A DNA stretch of 64,000 bases from Martelella sp. HB161492 (GTDB lineage Bacteria; Pseudomonadota; Alphaproteobacteria; Rhizobiales; Rhizobiaceae). A model generated the notes under the pieces. That model did not search any database. It had not been told where the DNA came from and saw only the letters and a list, made by a program, of their open reading frames with translations. Made by a program: the position numbers and the translations under genes. This document shows, piece by piece, positions 37,851 to 46,559 of this stretch; position 1 is the first letter of the stretch, and the number at the start of each line of letters is the position of its first letter. The stretch covers positions 310,001 to 374,000 of the forward strand of contig NZ_JAATVV010000005.1 of NCBI RefSeq assembly GCF_013184775.1, given 5' to 3'.

Positions 37851-39302
37851 ATGACCATGACGACTAAAGGCCAGGGACTGGACGCGCTGAACGCGCGGGT
37901 CAGGCAGGATCTCGACTACCTCAACTATCCGCCGAAGAACTGGGTGAAGCCGGTCGCCGACATCGATGGAAAAACGGTCAGCGACGTTGTCATCGTCGGC
38001 GGCGGCATGTGCGGTCTGGTGGCCTGGCTGGCGCTGACACGGGCTGGCATCGGCAATATCCGCATCATTGATAAGGCGAAGAAGGGGCTTGAGGGTCCGT
38101 GGCTCACCTTCGCCCGTATGGAGACCCTGCGTTCGCCGATCAACCTTACCGGCCCGGCGCTGGGCATGGCGTCTCTCACCTTTCAGGCCTGGTACAAGGC
38201 ACAGTTCTCCGAGGCCGACTGGAATGCGCTCTACCGCATTCCGCGGCCGATGTGGCAGGACTATCTGATCTGGTATCGCGACGTGCTGGGCATTCCGGTT
38301 GAAAACGACATGGATGTGACGTCGGTGACGCCGCGTGACGATGGTCTCCTGACCCTCGAGATGGCCGACGGGACTGCGATCATTACCCGCAAGCTTGTCT
38401 GGGCGACGGGACGTGACGGGCTGGGCAAGGAACGGGTGCCCGATTTTGTCAGCGGCCTGCCGCGGGGAACATGCTGGGCGCATTCGGAAGACGAGATTGA
38501 TTTCGATGGGCTGAAGGGCAAGCGGGTTGTGGTCATCGGCGTCGGCGCCTCGGCCATGGACAATGCAGCCGAAGCACTGGAACATGGAGCAGGCGAGGTT
38601 CGTCTTCTGGCGCGGCGCAAGACCATGCCGACCATCAACAAGCTGATGGGGATCGGCTCTTACGGCGTGACGGCAGGCTTTCCGAAGCTCGATCCCGAAT
38701 GGCGCTGGCGACTGATGAGCTATGGCGAGCGCCAGCAGACGCCAGCTCCGCATGGATCGACATTGCGGGTCAGCCGGCATGACAATGCCTTCTTCCATTT
38801 CAATTGCCCGATTGCTTCGGTTGAAAGAGACGGCAGCGATCTGATCATCACCACCACGTCCGGCCGCATTTTCCGCTGCGATTTCCTGATCACGGCGACC
38901 GGCTTTCTGGTCGATCCGCTGGCCCGAACGGAGTTTTCCGCCTTCGCCGACAGGATCGCCTGCTGGGATGATCGCTACACGCCGCCGAAGGACGAGGAAA
39001 GCGACGGGCTCGGCCGGTTCCCCTGGCTTGGTGAGGACTTCACCCTCACGCCGAAAAGCGAGGGCGATGCGCCCTACCTTGCCGATATTCACTGCTTCAA
39101 CTACGGCTCTGCGCTCAGCCTGGGCAAGGTGTCCGGCGATATCCCGGCCATCAGCGAGGGCGCGGTGTGGCTCGCCAAGGGCGTTGCGGCCAGTCTGTTT
39201 GCCCGGGATATCGACCAGTATTGGCAGGAATTGCAGGTCTATGAAAAGCCGGAGCTGGACGGCAGTGAATGGCGCGATGCCGATGCGGTTGAGCAAGCCT
39301 GA
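37851..39302 (+). CDS. FAD/NAD(P)-dependent flavoprotein monooxygenase-like oxidoreductase
   Basis: A 483-residue two-dinucleotide-domain flavoprotein. The FAD site is VVIVGGGMCGLVAWLALTRA (about residue 45). The NAD(P) site is RVVVIGVGASAMDNAAEALE (about 225), with a later ATG-type motif LITATGFLVDPLA. The organisation matches FMO/Baeyer-Villiger-like or lysine/ornithine N-hydroxylase-like enzymes, but the FxGxxxHxxxY/W fingerprint is not clear (near TCWAHSEDEIDFDGLKG). It may oxidise the imported nitrogen compound. AGAAGAAG abuts the ATG at 37851; an ATG at 37857 has better spacing and would drop two residues. Confidence 0.8.
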   Translation: MTMTTKGQGLDALNARVRQDLDYLNYPPKNWVKPVADIDGKTVSDVVIVGGGMCGLVAWLALTRAGIGNIRIIDKAKKGLEGPWLTFARMETLRSPINLTGPALGMASLTFQAWYKAQFSEADWNALYRIPRPMWQDYLIWYRDVLGIPVENDMDVTSVTPRDDGLLTLEMADGTAIITRKLVWATGRDGLGKERVPDFVSGLPRGTCWAHSEDEIDFDGLKGKRVVVIGVGASAMDNAAEALEHGAGEVRLLARRKTMPTINKLMGIGSYGVTAGFPKLDPEWRWRLMSYGERQQTPAPHGSTLRVSRHDNAFFHFNCPIASVERDGSDLIITTTSGRIFRCDFLITATGFLVDPLARTEFSAFADRIACWDDRYTPPKDEESDGLGRFPWLGEDFTLTPKSEGDAPYLADIHCFNYGSALSLGKVSGDIPAISEGAVWLAKGVAASLFARDIDQYWQELQVYEKPELDGSEWRDADAVEQA

Positions 39303-39309
39303 TGAGGAC

Positions 39310-39903
39310 ATGATGAAAAAGACAGTCTATTACTACCACGCCTTGTCATCGCCCTGGGCCTATCTGGGCTGGCCGCAATTCAAGGCCTTGATCGAAAAGC
39401 ATGACCTTGACGTCGTTGTCCGCCCGACACGGATCGTCCCCGACAATGGCGGCGTGCCGCTTAGGACCCGTCCGCAGCCGCGGCAGGACTATCATGCTGT
39501 CGAGCTTGATCGCTGGCGCAAGCGCCTCAACATGCCGCTGGTGCTGAAGCCGAAACACTACCCGACCAATAACGAATTTTCCGCCCGCATGGTGATCGCC
39601 GCCGATCGCGAGGGCCTGCCGGCGCTCGAATTATCGCATGCGCTGCTGCACGCATTGTGGAGCGAGGAGCTGGATGTGACCTTGCCTACGGTGCGGATTG
39701 ACGTTGCCAACCGCATCGGCCTTGATGGCAAGGCGCTGCAGGCGATGGAAGAAGACGCCGATATTGTCGCGGCCTGGCACGCAAGCCATGAAGAGGCCAA
39801 GGCACGCGGTGTCTTCGGCACGCCGACATGGATCTACCGGGACGTGCTCTATTGGGGGCAGGACCGTCTCGATTTTCTCGATGAAGCTTTGAGTGAGGAC
39901 TGA
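39310..39903 (+). CDS. DsbA-family / 2-hydroxychromene-2-carboxylate isomerase-like protein
   Basis: A 197-residue thioredoxin-fold protein of the kappa-GST/HCCA isomerase type. It starts YYYHALSSPWAYLGWPQFKA, where a Ser replaces the CxxC of true DsbA. Then come RPTRIVPDNGGVPL, the NNEFSARMVIAADREGLP helix and the GVFGTPTWIYRDVLYWGQDR cis-proline region. These enzymes use glutathione for isomerisation or dehalogenation. GAGG lies just before the ATG. It starts 8 bp after the flavoprotein stop and next to two AhpD-like genes, so the set may act on a reactive product of the monooxygenase. Confidence 0.83.
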   Translation: MMKKTVYYYHALSSPWAYLGWPQFKALIEKHDLDVVVRPTRIVPDNGGVPLRTRPQPRQDYHAVELDRWRKRLNMPLVLKPKHYPTNNEFSARMVIAADREGLPALELSHALLHALWSEELDVTLPTVRIDVANRIGLDGKALQAMEEDADIVAAWHASHEEAKARGVFGTPTWIYRDVLYWGQDRLDFLDEALSED

Positions 39904-39904
39904 A

Positions 39905-40384
39905 ATGAGCGTTGATGTCATCGATACCGTGCTGGGCGATGCCGAGCTGACGGCGCTGCGCCAAAAGCGTGAAAAGATCAAGGCGCTCACGCAGGCCAGC
40001 CATGATGCGGCCTTGCGGCCGAAGGATCCCGGCAATTTTTCCTATGGCCTGCGCGCCGTGCTTTCTGCGCGTATGGCGGGTCTCTGGAAGGCCGAAGACC
40101 TTGTCGTCCATTATCGTGCGCTTCTGGCCGAAACGGGCGAAAACGGGCTAGAAGCGCTGGCCGACCCCGGTTTTGCCCCTGAAGGTGATCCCCGCCTCGC
40201 CACCATTCTCGCCCATGTCGACCTGATCACGCTTTCGCCGAAGCAGGCGACCCGTGCCAATGTCGAAAAGCTTTATGCAGTCGGCCTAAGCGATAGGGAT
40301 ATCGTCACGCTGGCGAGCCTGATTGCCTTCGTCAATTACCAGGTTCTGGTGGTTGCCGGTCTGAAAATGCTGAGGGACCACTGA
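39905..40384 (+). CDS. CMD-domain protein lacking the CxxC, Avi_7170-like
   Basis: A 159-residue helical protein of the carboxymuconolactone decarboxylase/AhpD superfamily. It resembles a subfamily I remember as 'CMD domain protein, Avi_7170 family' that always occurs beside a second AhpD-like protein. Here the pattern FSYGLRAVLSARMAGLWKAE and LSDRDIVTLASLIAFVNYQV is present, but no cysteine is found, so it cannot run the AhpD thiol reaction itself. It starts one base after the stop codon of the preceding gene overlaps, and the partner starts one base after it ends. Function unknown. Confidence 0.75.
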   Translation: MSVDVIDTVLGDAELTALRQKREKIKALTQASHDAALRPKDPGNFSYGLRAVLSARMAGLWKAEDLVVHYRALLAETGENGLEALADPGFAPEGDPRLATILAHVDLITLSPKQATRANVEKLYAVGLSDRDIVTLASLIAFVNYQVLVVAGLKMLRDH

Positions 40385-40385
40385 T

Positions 40386-40979
40386 ATGTCCGAAACGACC
40401 CAGTCCAAACCCATCCATGACTTCACGCTGGAACCGCTGGAATGGCATCCCTATGTGACGCCGGTGAAGCTTTCTGAGGCAACACCGGAACAGCTCGATG
40501 CGCTCAAAGTGACGCCGTCCAATACCAAGGTTTCCGATTATGTTCTGGTACTGGCACAGGAGCCGGAAACGCTTGCCGAACGCACCCCGCTTTTTAATGA
40601 CATCATGTATGCCCCGGACGGGCTGTCACGCGGCGGGCGGGAGATCGGGGCGCTGGCGGCTTCTTTCGTCAACCGATGCATCTATTGCGCCGCCGTTCAT
40701 GCCAATCGCTATATCCAGCTGGAAAAGCGGCCCGATGTGATCGATGCGGTGTATGAAAAGGGGCTGGAGGCTGATCTGCCGGATTTCGAGCAGGCGCTGT
40801 TCAATTTCGGCGTCGACCTGACGGCCCATCCCGATCATGTCGGCGTCTATCAGTTCTACCATCTGCGCGAGATCGGCCTCGATGATCTCGAAATCCTCGA
40901 TCTCATCCATTCCGTTGCGATTTTCGGCTGGGCAAACCGGCTGATGCATACGCTGGGCGAACCGCATGTGAAGGGCTGA
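40386..40979 (+). CDS. Alkylhydroperoxidase-domain protein, Avi_7169-like
   Basis: A 197-residue AhpD-like protein. The redox motif is intact: RCIYCAAVHANRY gives C-x-x-C with the downstream His. Residues GGREIGALAASFVN precede it, and the C-terminal part is helical. I recall this as the 'Avi_7169 family' partner of the cysteine-less gene just upstream. It probably disposes of a peroxide or disulfide formed by the nearby flavoprotein or works as a small-molecule isomerase. It closes the cluster that starts at 32867. Confidence 0.78.
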   Translation: MSETTQSKPIHDFTLEPLEWHPYVTPVKLSEATPEQLDALKVTPSNTKVSDYVLVLAQEPETLAERTPLFNDIMYAPDGLSRGGREIGALAASFVNRCIYCAAVHANRYIQLEKRPDVIDAVYEKGLEADLPDFEQALFNFGVDLTAHPDHVGVYQFYHLREIGLDDLEILDLIHSVAIFGWANRLMHTLGEPHVKG

Positions 40980-41172
40980 CGCCGGAACGCGACAGGGCTG
41001 GTTTTCCCGCCGCCGCCAGACGGCTCGGTTCGCTTGTCTTTTCTTGACCGGGGAGAGTATTGCGGGCGCCAATTTGGAGGCGATGCTGACCGAATGAAGA
41101 AAAAGCGAATTTTTCATAATATGGCGCCGTTCTTAATTACATGAATAAAGTCAACGAGGGAGGACGGATGTC

Positions 41173-41502
41173 ATGTTCAGTAAATCAGTCGGGTCTGACC
41201 CTGGCGTGTCCAGCAGTAAGGAAGCCGAACGCCGGGAGCGGGAGGCGCAGTGGGCTAAACAACAGGCCCAGGCTCAAAAAGAGGCGGAAGAACAGATCCG
41301 TGCGGAGCGGGCGCGGACCCAATCGCAACGCGACGCTGATTTCGCCGCGATGCTTGAACACGACAAACAGACCGCTTTGCGCTGGGAGCAGATCAAGAGG
41401 GAGAACCAACCGGAGGTTTTTTCCTGGCTGGAAGATAATGAAAAGACGCACAACAGCCAGTCGCTGGAGGCCTCCAAAAATAACGACGGAAAGAAGGATT
41501 AA
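41173..41502 (+). CDS. Small charged coiled-coil protein of unknown function
   Basis: A 109-residue hydrophilic protein, unrecognised. Residues about 15-60 are rich in Glu, Arg, Lys and Gln with heptad spacing (KEAERREREAQWAKQQAQ, KEAEEQIRAERARTQ) and should form a coiled coil. A second segment (LRWEQIKRENQPEVFSWLED) is amphipathic. No signal peptide or membrane segment. GGGAGG about ten bases before the ATG supports a real gene. It stands alone, 195 bp after the CMD gene. Confidence 0.55.
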   Translation: MFSKSVGSDPGVSSSKEAERREREAQWAKQQAQAQKEAEEQIRAERARTQSQRDADFAAMLEHDKQTALRWEQIKRENQPEVFSWLEDNEKTHNSQSLEASKNNDGKKD

Positions 41503-41606
41503 CGGATGCCAGACTGCAGTGCGATCGGGATGTTGTACCCGATCGCTGAATGAAGGGTAGTTTGCGAGAGGTGGCGAAATCCTACGCGAGGCTTGTTGGA
41601 TGGGGG

Positions 41607-42077
41607 TTACAGCGCCAGTGGCACTTCGAAGCTTCGCTTGAGCGTTTCCATCGGAACATCTGTCTTCACGTTGAGGACGCTTGGAATGCGCGTCAGCTGG
41701 TCTGCCTGGAAACGCCAATAGCTGTGAAGGTCGGCGGTGACAATGCGCAGGATCGCGTCGCATTCGCCGGTCGTCAGGTAGCATTCCATGACTTCCGGCA
41801 ACCGTCTGACCGCCTCCGCGAATTGAAGCGTGACCTGTGCATCCTGGGTTTTGAACCAGACACGGGCAAACACTGTCAGGCCCGCCCCCACCTTCGCCGG
41901 ATCGAGAACGGCGACATAGCGATCAATGATGCCGACTTCTTCCAACAGCCGGACGCGGCGCAGGCATGGCGAAGGCGATAATCCGACTTCTTTCGCCAGA
42001 TCGATGTTGGATATGCGTCCGTCGCGTTGCAGCGCTTTCAGGATCCGCCGGTCAATCGCGTCAAGTTTGAATGGCAT
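41607..42077 (-). CDS. Lrp/AsnC-family transcriptional regulator
   Basis: A 156-residue Lrp-type regulator. Helix-turn-helix: DRRILKALQRDGRISNIDLA then VGLSPSPCLRRVRLLEEVG. RAM domain: MECYLTTGECDAILRIVTAD, with the conserved Gly-Glu pattern. Divergently transcribed from the argininosuccinate synthase gene over a 125-bp AT-rich gap, so it probably controls that gene in response to an amino acid. It differs from the Lrp protein at 32019. Confidence 0.92.
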   Translation of the reverse strand: MPFKLDAIDRRILKALQRDGRISNIDLAKEVGLSPSPCLRRVRLLEEVGIIDRYVAVLDPAKVGAGLTVFARVWFKTQDAQVTLQFAEAVRRLPEVMECYLTTGECDAILRIVTADLHSYWRFQADQLTRIPSVLNVKTDVPMETLKRSFEVPLAL

Positions 42078-42202
42078 GATAGTGCCTCAGATTTCTATAT
42101 TTCAGCATATTATGCCAAATTATCTTATTCCTGTGAACTCTTTGCAATCTCATTGCGCATCGGTTGGCTTATCGTTTTGTCAGGCTCCAACCCGAGGCGA
42201 AG

Positions 42203-43453
42203 ATGATGACGAAAGCGAAAGAGAAAATTGTGCTGTCCTATTCGGGAGGCCTGGACACCTCCGTCATTCTCAAGTGGTTGCAGGATACTTACCGATGCGA
42301 GGTGGTCACTTTTACCGCGGATCTCGGCCAGGACGAAGCGCTGGGACCCATACGCGAGAAGGCCGAGCGGCTTGGCGTCAGGGATATCCGCATTGTCGAC
42401 GTCCGAGAGGAATTCGTTCGTGATTTCGTCTTTCCGATGTTTCGGGCCAATACGCTTTATGAAGGGCAATATCTGCTCGGCTCCTCCATTGCGCGACCGT
42501 TGATCGCCAGACATCTCGTGGAAATTGCAAAAGAGGTTGGCGCTGTTGCCATCTCCCACGGCGCCACCGGCAAGGGCAATGATCAGCTGCGCTTCGAACT
42601 GGCGGCCAACGCGCTCGATCCGTCGATCAAGGTCATCGCCCCATGGCGCACTTGGGATATTCAGTCGCGCAAGCAGCTGATCGACTATGCCGAGCGGCAT
42701 CAGATAGCGATTGCAAAGGACAAGCGCGGCGAAGCTCCTTTCTCGATTGACGCGAACCTGCTGCATACCTCAACGGAAGGAAATATCCTGGAGGATCCCT
42801 CGGTGATCGCACCTTCCTATATCTATCAGCGAACGGTTGATCCGTTCGATGCACCGGACGAGCCGGAAACGGTCGTGATCGGCTTTGCGGAGGGCGATGC
42901 CGTTTCCGTAAATGGCATAGTGCTGACGCCGGCTGAGCTTCTGACAGAACTCAACAGACTGGGCGGCAAGCATGGCATCGGCAGAGTTGATCTGGTCGAG
43001 AACCGGTTCGTCGGCATGAAATCCCGCGGCGTCTACGAGACGCCTGGCGGTACCATCCTGCTTGCCGCGCATCGCGGTATCGAATCGATCACGCTTGATC
43101 GCGCGGCTGCACATCTGAAGGATGAACTCATGCCACGCTATGCGGCGCTCATCTACGGCGGTTTCTGGTTTTCCCCGGAGCGGCAGATGCTACAGGCGCT
43201 GATCGACCGGAGCCAGACCCATGTCAGCGGCGAAGTGACGCTCAGACTCTACAAGGGCTCGGCCAATGTGGTCGCCCGCTCGTCCTCTGCTTCGCTCTAT
43301 GCGATGGATCTGGTCACCTTCGAAGAGGGATCCGGAGCATACGATCACCATGATGCCGAGGGCTTCATCAGACTCAACGGCCTTCGTCTGAAAAGCTGGG
43401 CTACCCGCAACAGCAAAGCAGGGCCGGGCCATGGTAGATCAGGACCTATCTGA
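42203..43453 (+). CDS. argG: Argininosuccinate synthase
   Basis: A 416-residue ligase that joins citrulline and aspartate with ATP in arginine synthesis. It shows the P-loop [17 protein letters not shown], the [16 protein letters not shown] motif, and [10 protein letters not shown] and PFDAPDEPE stretches that bind citrulline and ATP. The C-terminus ends in an unusual Gly/Arg-rich tail (after [10 protein letters not shown]). Being next to an Lrp regulator rather than in an arg operon, it could be an additional, amino-acid-controlled copy; I cannot see whether the chromosome has another. ATGs at 42203 and 42206 are equally possible after GAGGCGAAG. Confidence 0.93.
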   Translation: MMTKAKEKIVLSYSGGLDTSVILKWLQDTYRCEVVTFTADLGQDEALGPIREKAERLGVRDIRIVDVREEFVRDFVFPMFRANTLYEGQYLLGSSIARPLIARHLVEIAKEVGAVAISHGATGKGNDQLRFELAANALDPSIKVIAPWRTWDIQSRKQLIDYAERHQIAIAKDKRGEAPFSIDANLLHTSTEGNILEDPSVIAPSYIYQRTVDPFDAPDEPETVVIGFAEGDAVSVNGIVLTPAELLTELNRLGGKHGIGRVDLVENRFVGMKSRGVYETPGGTILLAAHRGIESITLDRAAAHLKDELMPRYAALIYGGFWFSPERQMLQALIDRSQTHVSGEVTLRLYKGSANVVARSSSASLYAMDLVTFEEGSGAYDHHDAEGFIRLNGLRLKSWATRNSKAGPGHGRSGPI

Positions 43454-43575
43454 GGTTTTGCCCTGCTTTCGTTCCTTCCAGACAGGGCGCTGATCAAGGT
43501 TCTCGCCGCAGCCTTTGTCCTGCTGGCGCTGCTCTGACCTTTTCTGACAGAGCAGGCGGCGGCGGCGTGGCGGCA

Positions 43576-44316
43576 TCAGTGAATTTCGAGATCGGCAGCA
43601 AAGCTGATGCCGACGGAGCGGATCGTCTTCATCGGCAGATCAACGTCGATCGAGGCGGCCTTCTGTTTCAGACGCTGGGTAATGGCATCAATGCCTCGTG
43701 CTTCGGGGCGGTCTTCGAAACCGAACGCTTCAGACAGGGTCGTGCGGCTGACCGGTTGTCCGCCAGCCTCGGCCAGAAGTGTCAGGAGCTGCATCTCGCG
43801 GGCGGTCAGATCGATCTTTCGTTCCGCCGGGGTGATCAGCAGATATCCGCGCAGGTCCAGTTTCCAGGCGGCCGCCTGAGCCTGTGGCACGGCAGCAATG
43901 TCTGGCAGCCGCCGTGCGAGATTGCGGATGGCCAGAAGCAATTCGTTGCCGTCGACCGGTTTGGTCATGTAGAGGTCCGCGCCCTCGCCATAGCCGCGAA
44001 TGCGGTCCTCACGGCCGGTGCGGGCAGTCAGCATGATGATCCCCGTGCGCCGGGCATCGGGAGCCAGCTCGGCCGCCAGATCAAAGCCGCTGCAATCGGG
44101 AAGGTTCACATCAAGTATGGCAATATCGAAACTGGCATTGCGCAGCGCCTTGTAGAACTCCAGGCCGGAAGCAGCCTCCGTGACAGCGTTGCCGCGCAGT
44201 CGCAGATATTCGGCAAGGCTCTGCCTGAGATCCCGATCATCTTCCACCAGCAGGACGCGGACCGGTGGCGTCGCTTCGCTGTCTTCATTCTCGTGCAGCT
44301 GCATCGTCTGCGTCAT
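43576..44316 (-). CDS. OmpR-family response regulator
   Basis: A 246-residue two-domain response regulator. The receiver domain has acidic residues in VLLVEDDRDLRQ, the phosphoacceptor D69 in IAILDVNLPDCSG, and the conserved Thr/Ser and Lys in IMLTARTG and YMTKPVDGNELL. The C-terminal winged helix contains KIDLTAREMQLLTLLAEAGG and IDAITQRLKQKAASI. It is divergent from the histidine kinase at 44386 with a 69-bp gap, a standard two-component pair. Candidate 10-bp direct repeats for it lie at 46525. Start codon choice (44316 versus 44304) is uncertain. Confidence 0.9.
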   Translation of the reverse strand: MTQTMQLHENEDSEATPPVRVLLVEDDRDLRQSLAEYLRLRGNAVTEAASGLEFYKALRNASFDIAILDVNLPDCSGFDLAAELAPDARRTGIIMLTARTGREDRIRGYGEGADLYMTKPVDGNELLLAIRNLARRLPDIAAVPQAQAAAWKLDLRGYLLITPAERKIDLTAREMQLLTLLAEAGGQPVSRTTLSEAFGFEDRPEARGIDAITQRLKQKAASIDVDLPMKTIRSVGISFAADLEIH

Positions 44317-44385
44317 CGCTATCAATATTGATTTCAGTCATATCTTTGGGGAACTATAGCGCAATCGTCAAGGAGAGCAGACTTC

Positions 44386-46431
44386 ATGTCAAACGGGGCC
44401 AGCCACGCTGGAGCAGCTTTTTACCGCTTTGCAGTCCGGGCATTTGTCATTCTCATGGCGCTGTTGATCCTGTCAGCTGCAAGGGGAGGGATGGCCGCTG
44501 CCGAACCATCTCTGCCAGATCCCGAGGTTTCCATTCTTACCGGCGCATCGGCAGATCTCACCCTGCAAGACCTGCTGGCAGATCCCAACCAATACCGGTT
44601 TGTCCAAACGGCGCGCAATCGCATTCCGGCCCGTTTCAGCCCCGATCCCGTCTGGATGAAGGTCCGGATCACGTCCCAGGATCCGATGCATGTTCTGATG
44701 TCGCTGACGCCGAGCTTCATCGATCTGATCGATGTCTATGTGGCGGATGAGGCCCCCGGTCTGACAGCAGCCGATTTCAGTCACAGCGCGCTTGGCGCGC
44801 GGCGACCTCTGGCGCAAAGCGGCTATTCCGGGCTCGATGAGGTTGTTCCGCTTGACCTTGATGCCGGCGCGACGAAAGTCATCTTTATCCGGGCTCAGGC
44901 CAGCGGCGTGACGCTGCTTCTCAATCTCAAGCTGTTCCAGCCTGTCGCCCATGTCATCCATACCGCCTATGTCACCACCAGCGGCGGCATGGTTCTGGGC
45001 AGCATGTTTCTGCTGTTTGTTACTCAGCTTTTGCTGTTCCGGCTCAATCGTGATCCGCTCTACCTATATCTTGCGCTCAGCACTGTCAGCGCGGCGGGCT
45101 ATCATTTCAGCAATCTCGGTTATTCCAGGCTGCTGCTGTTTCCCTCTGGAGGGACAGGCAACGACATCTTTCTTGCCTTCTTCTCCTCATTCGGCCTGAT
45201 TGTCGGCGCGCTCACGACACGGCAAGTGTTCGAATTGTGGGATCGAAAGCACTGGATGTACTGGTTTTGCATGGTCAGTCTGGCGATCGGTGTGGCATGC
45301 ACGCTTGCTGTCTTTGTCGGGCTGAACCTCTATTTCGCGCCGATCCGAAACCTGACGGTGCAGATTTTTGTCGCGGTGACGGCTTGCTACAGCCTTTTCA
45401 CGCTCAAGCGCGGCGATAGTTCGTCCTTTATCAGGACTGCGGCCTATCTTGTCCTGTTTCTCGGATTGACCGCCACCCTGCTCTATTACTGGAATGTTCC
45501 CTGGCTGCCGGAGGTGGCATCCAAGGGCTATGCCGTTGCCTGCCTGGTCGAGGCTCTGCTTCTGACCATCATGCTGAGCTGGCGCCTGCGCCTTGCCTCG
45601 CATCTGAATACCGCCCTGCAGACGCAAGCGCTTGAGGTCGCACGCGATGCGGAACAAAAGGCCGTCGATCTGGTGCAGGAGCGGACGCAGGAACTGGCGG
45701 CTGCCAAACAGACTGCCGAGGCAGCGCTGGCTGCAGAAATGGAGCAGAAGAAGGAGCAGGTTCGCTTCATGGAGGTTATTTCCCATCAATATCGCACCCC
45801 GCTGGCCACGGTGCGTTCCAATGTTGATACGATCGAGCTGAGCCTTGGGGCCGATGACGACGTCAACCGGCAGAGGATTGCCCGCATTCGGCGCGGAATT
45901 TCCCGTCTGGTGGAAGTGCTGGACGTGAATCTGGACCGCAGCCGTATTCAGGGATCGGCGCTCGAGCCGCAGAAATCGAGGGTTGCGATCAAACCATTGA
46001 CGCTCGACATCGTGCGGCGCGCGCGCGATCTGATGCCGGATGCCGACATCGTCATTTCGCTGCAGCCGCCGGTCGAGCAGCTGAAGATCGAGGTTGACGG
46101 ACATATGTTCGGCCTCGTTCTGATCAATCTTCTGGAGAATGCTGTGAAATATTCAGCGCCGGCTGGCGGCAGACCCGTCACGCTGGTCGTCGCTGCCCGT
46201 GATGACGCGGTACTCTTTTCCGTCGTGGATCATGGGATCGGCATCCCACCGGATGAAATCGAGACGGTGCTGGCTGCGAAAGTGCGCGGCTCCAATATTG
46301 ACGAGATCGGCGGAACCGGGCTCGGCCTTTCGCTGGTGTCCCGGATCATAGCCGCGCATGGCGGTAAACTGGATCTTGAAAGTGTCGAGGGACACGGGAC
46401 GACGGTCACCGTGCAGCTGCCGCGCCATTAG
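44386..46431 (+). CDS. Sensor histidine kinase with 7TMR-DISM input
   Basis: A 681-residue membrane kinase. A signal/anchor is followed by an extracellular beta-sandwich domain (about 40-195, 7TMR-DISMED2-like: VQTARNRIPARFSPDPVWMK). Seven transmembrane helices follow (about 205-400), then a coiled coil (LEVARDAEQKAVDLVQERTQ). The HisKA phosphoacceptor is H467 (EVISHQYRTPLATV). The ATPase domain has N box NLLENAVKYS, G1 DHGIGIPPDE and G2 GGTGLGLSLVSRI. DISM kinases sense extracellular ligands, often carbohydrates. It partners the adjacent response regulator and directly precedes the bacteriocin-like cluster. AAGGAGAG precedes the ATG. Confidence 0.92.
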   Translation: MSNGASHAGAAFYRFAVRAFVILMALLILSAARGGMAAAEPSLPDPEVSILTGASADLTLQDLLADPNQYRFVQTARNRIPARFSPDPVWMKVRITSQDPMHVLMSLTPSFIDLIDVYVADEAPGLTAADFSHSALGARRPLAQSGYSGLDEVVPLDLDAGATKVIFIRAQASGVTLLLNLKLFQPVAHVIHTAYVTTSGGMVLGSMFLLFVTQLLLFRLNRDPLYLYLALSTVSAAGYHFSNLGYSRLLLFPSGGTGNDIFLAFFSSFGLIVGALTTRQVFELWDRKHWMYWFCMVSLAIGVACTLAVFVGLNLYFAPIRNLTVQIFVAVTACYSLFTLKRGDSSSFIRTAAYLVLFLGLTATLLYYWNVPWLPEVASKGYAVACLVEALLLTIMLSWRLRLASHLNTALQTQALEVARDAEQKAVDLVQERTQELAAAKQTAEAALAAEMEQKKEQVRFMEVISHQYRTPLATVRSNVDTIELSLGADDDVNRQRIARIRRGISRLVEVLDVNLDRSRIQGSALEPQKSRVAIKPLTLDIVRRARDLMPDADIVISLQPPVEQLKIEVDGHMFGLVLINLLENAVKYSAPAGGRPVTLVVAARDDAVLFSVVDHGIGIPPDEIETVLAAKVRGSNIDEIGGTGLGLSLVSRIIAAHGGKLDLESVEGHGTTVTVQLPRH

Positions 46432-46524
46432 CCGCCTTCGTCCTTTGCGTTGGTCTTTGACGGCACGGACCTGATTGCCCTGTTCCGGACATATCCATGT
46501 AGAATCGCTATTTTGCGATCGGAT

Positions 46525-46559
46525 TGTTACATTGCGTTACACAGCATTACTTTGTAACA
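46525..46559. promoter_or_regulatory. 10-bp-phased TTAC repeats, candidate response-regulator site
   Basis: GTTAC, GTTAC and ATTAC end exactly at 46530, 46540 and 46550, so the element recurs every 10 bp, the spacing used by OmpR/PhoB-type dimers. TGTTACA (46525-46531) is also mirrored by TGTAACA (46553-46559). This lies between the histidine kinase gene and the first double-glycine peptide gene, 216 bp before that ATG. GATAAT at 46626 could be a -10 box. Binding by the regulator at 43576 is inference. Confidence 0.5.

Noticed and set aside
37380-39311. 643-codon open frame on the minus strand
   Set aside because: It lies antisense to the flavoprotein gene and the ABC ATPase end, has no ribosome site and reads as low-complexity Arg/Ala/Gly text; a GC-rich shadow.
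43460-43488. GCCCTG/CAGGGC inverted repeat after argG
   Set aside because: Long loop and no T-run; could be chance in GC-rich DNA.
45187-46104. 305-codon minus-strand frame
   Set aside because: Antisense to the HisKA/ATPase part of the histidine kinase.
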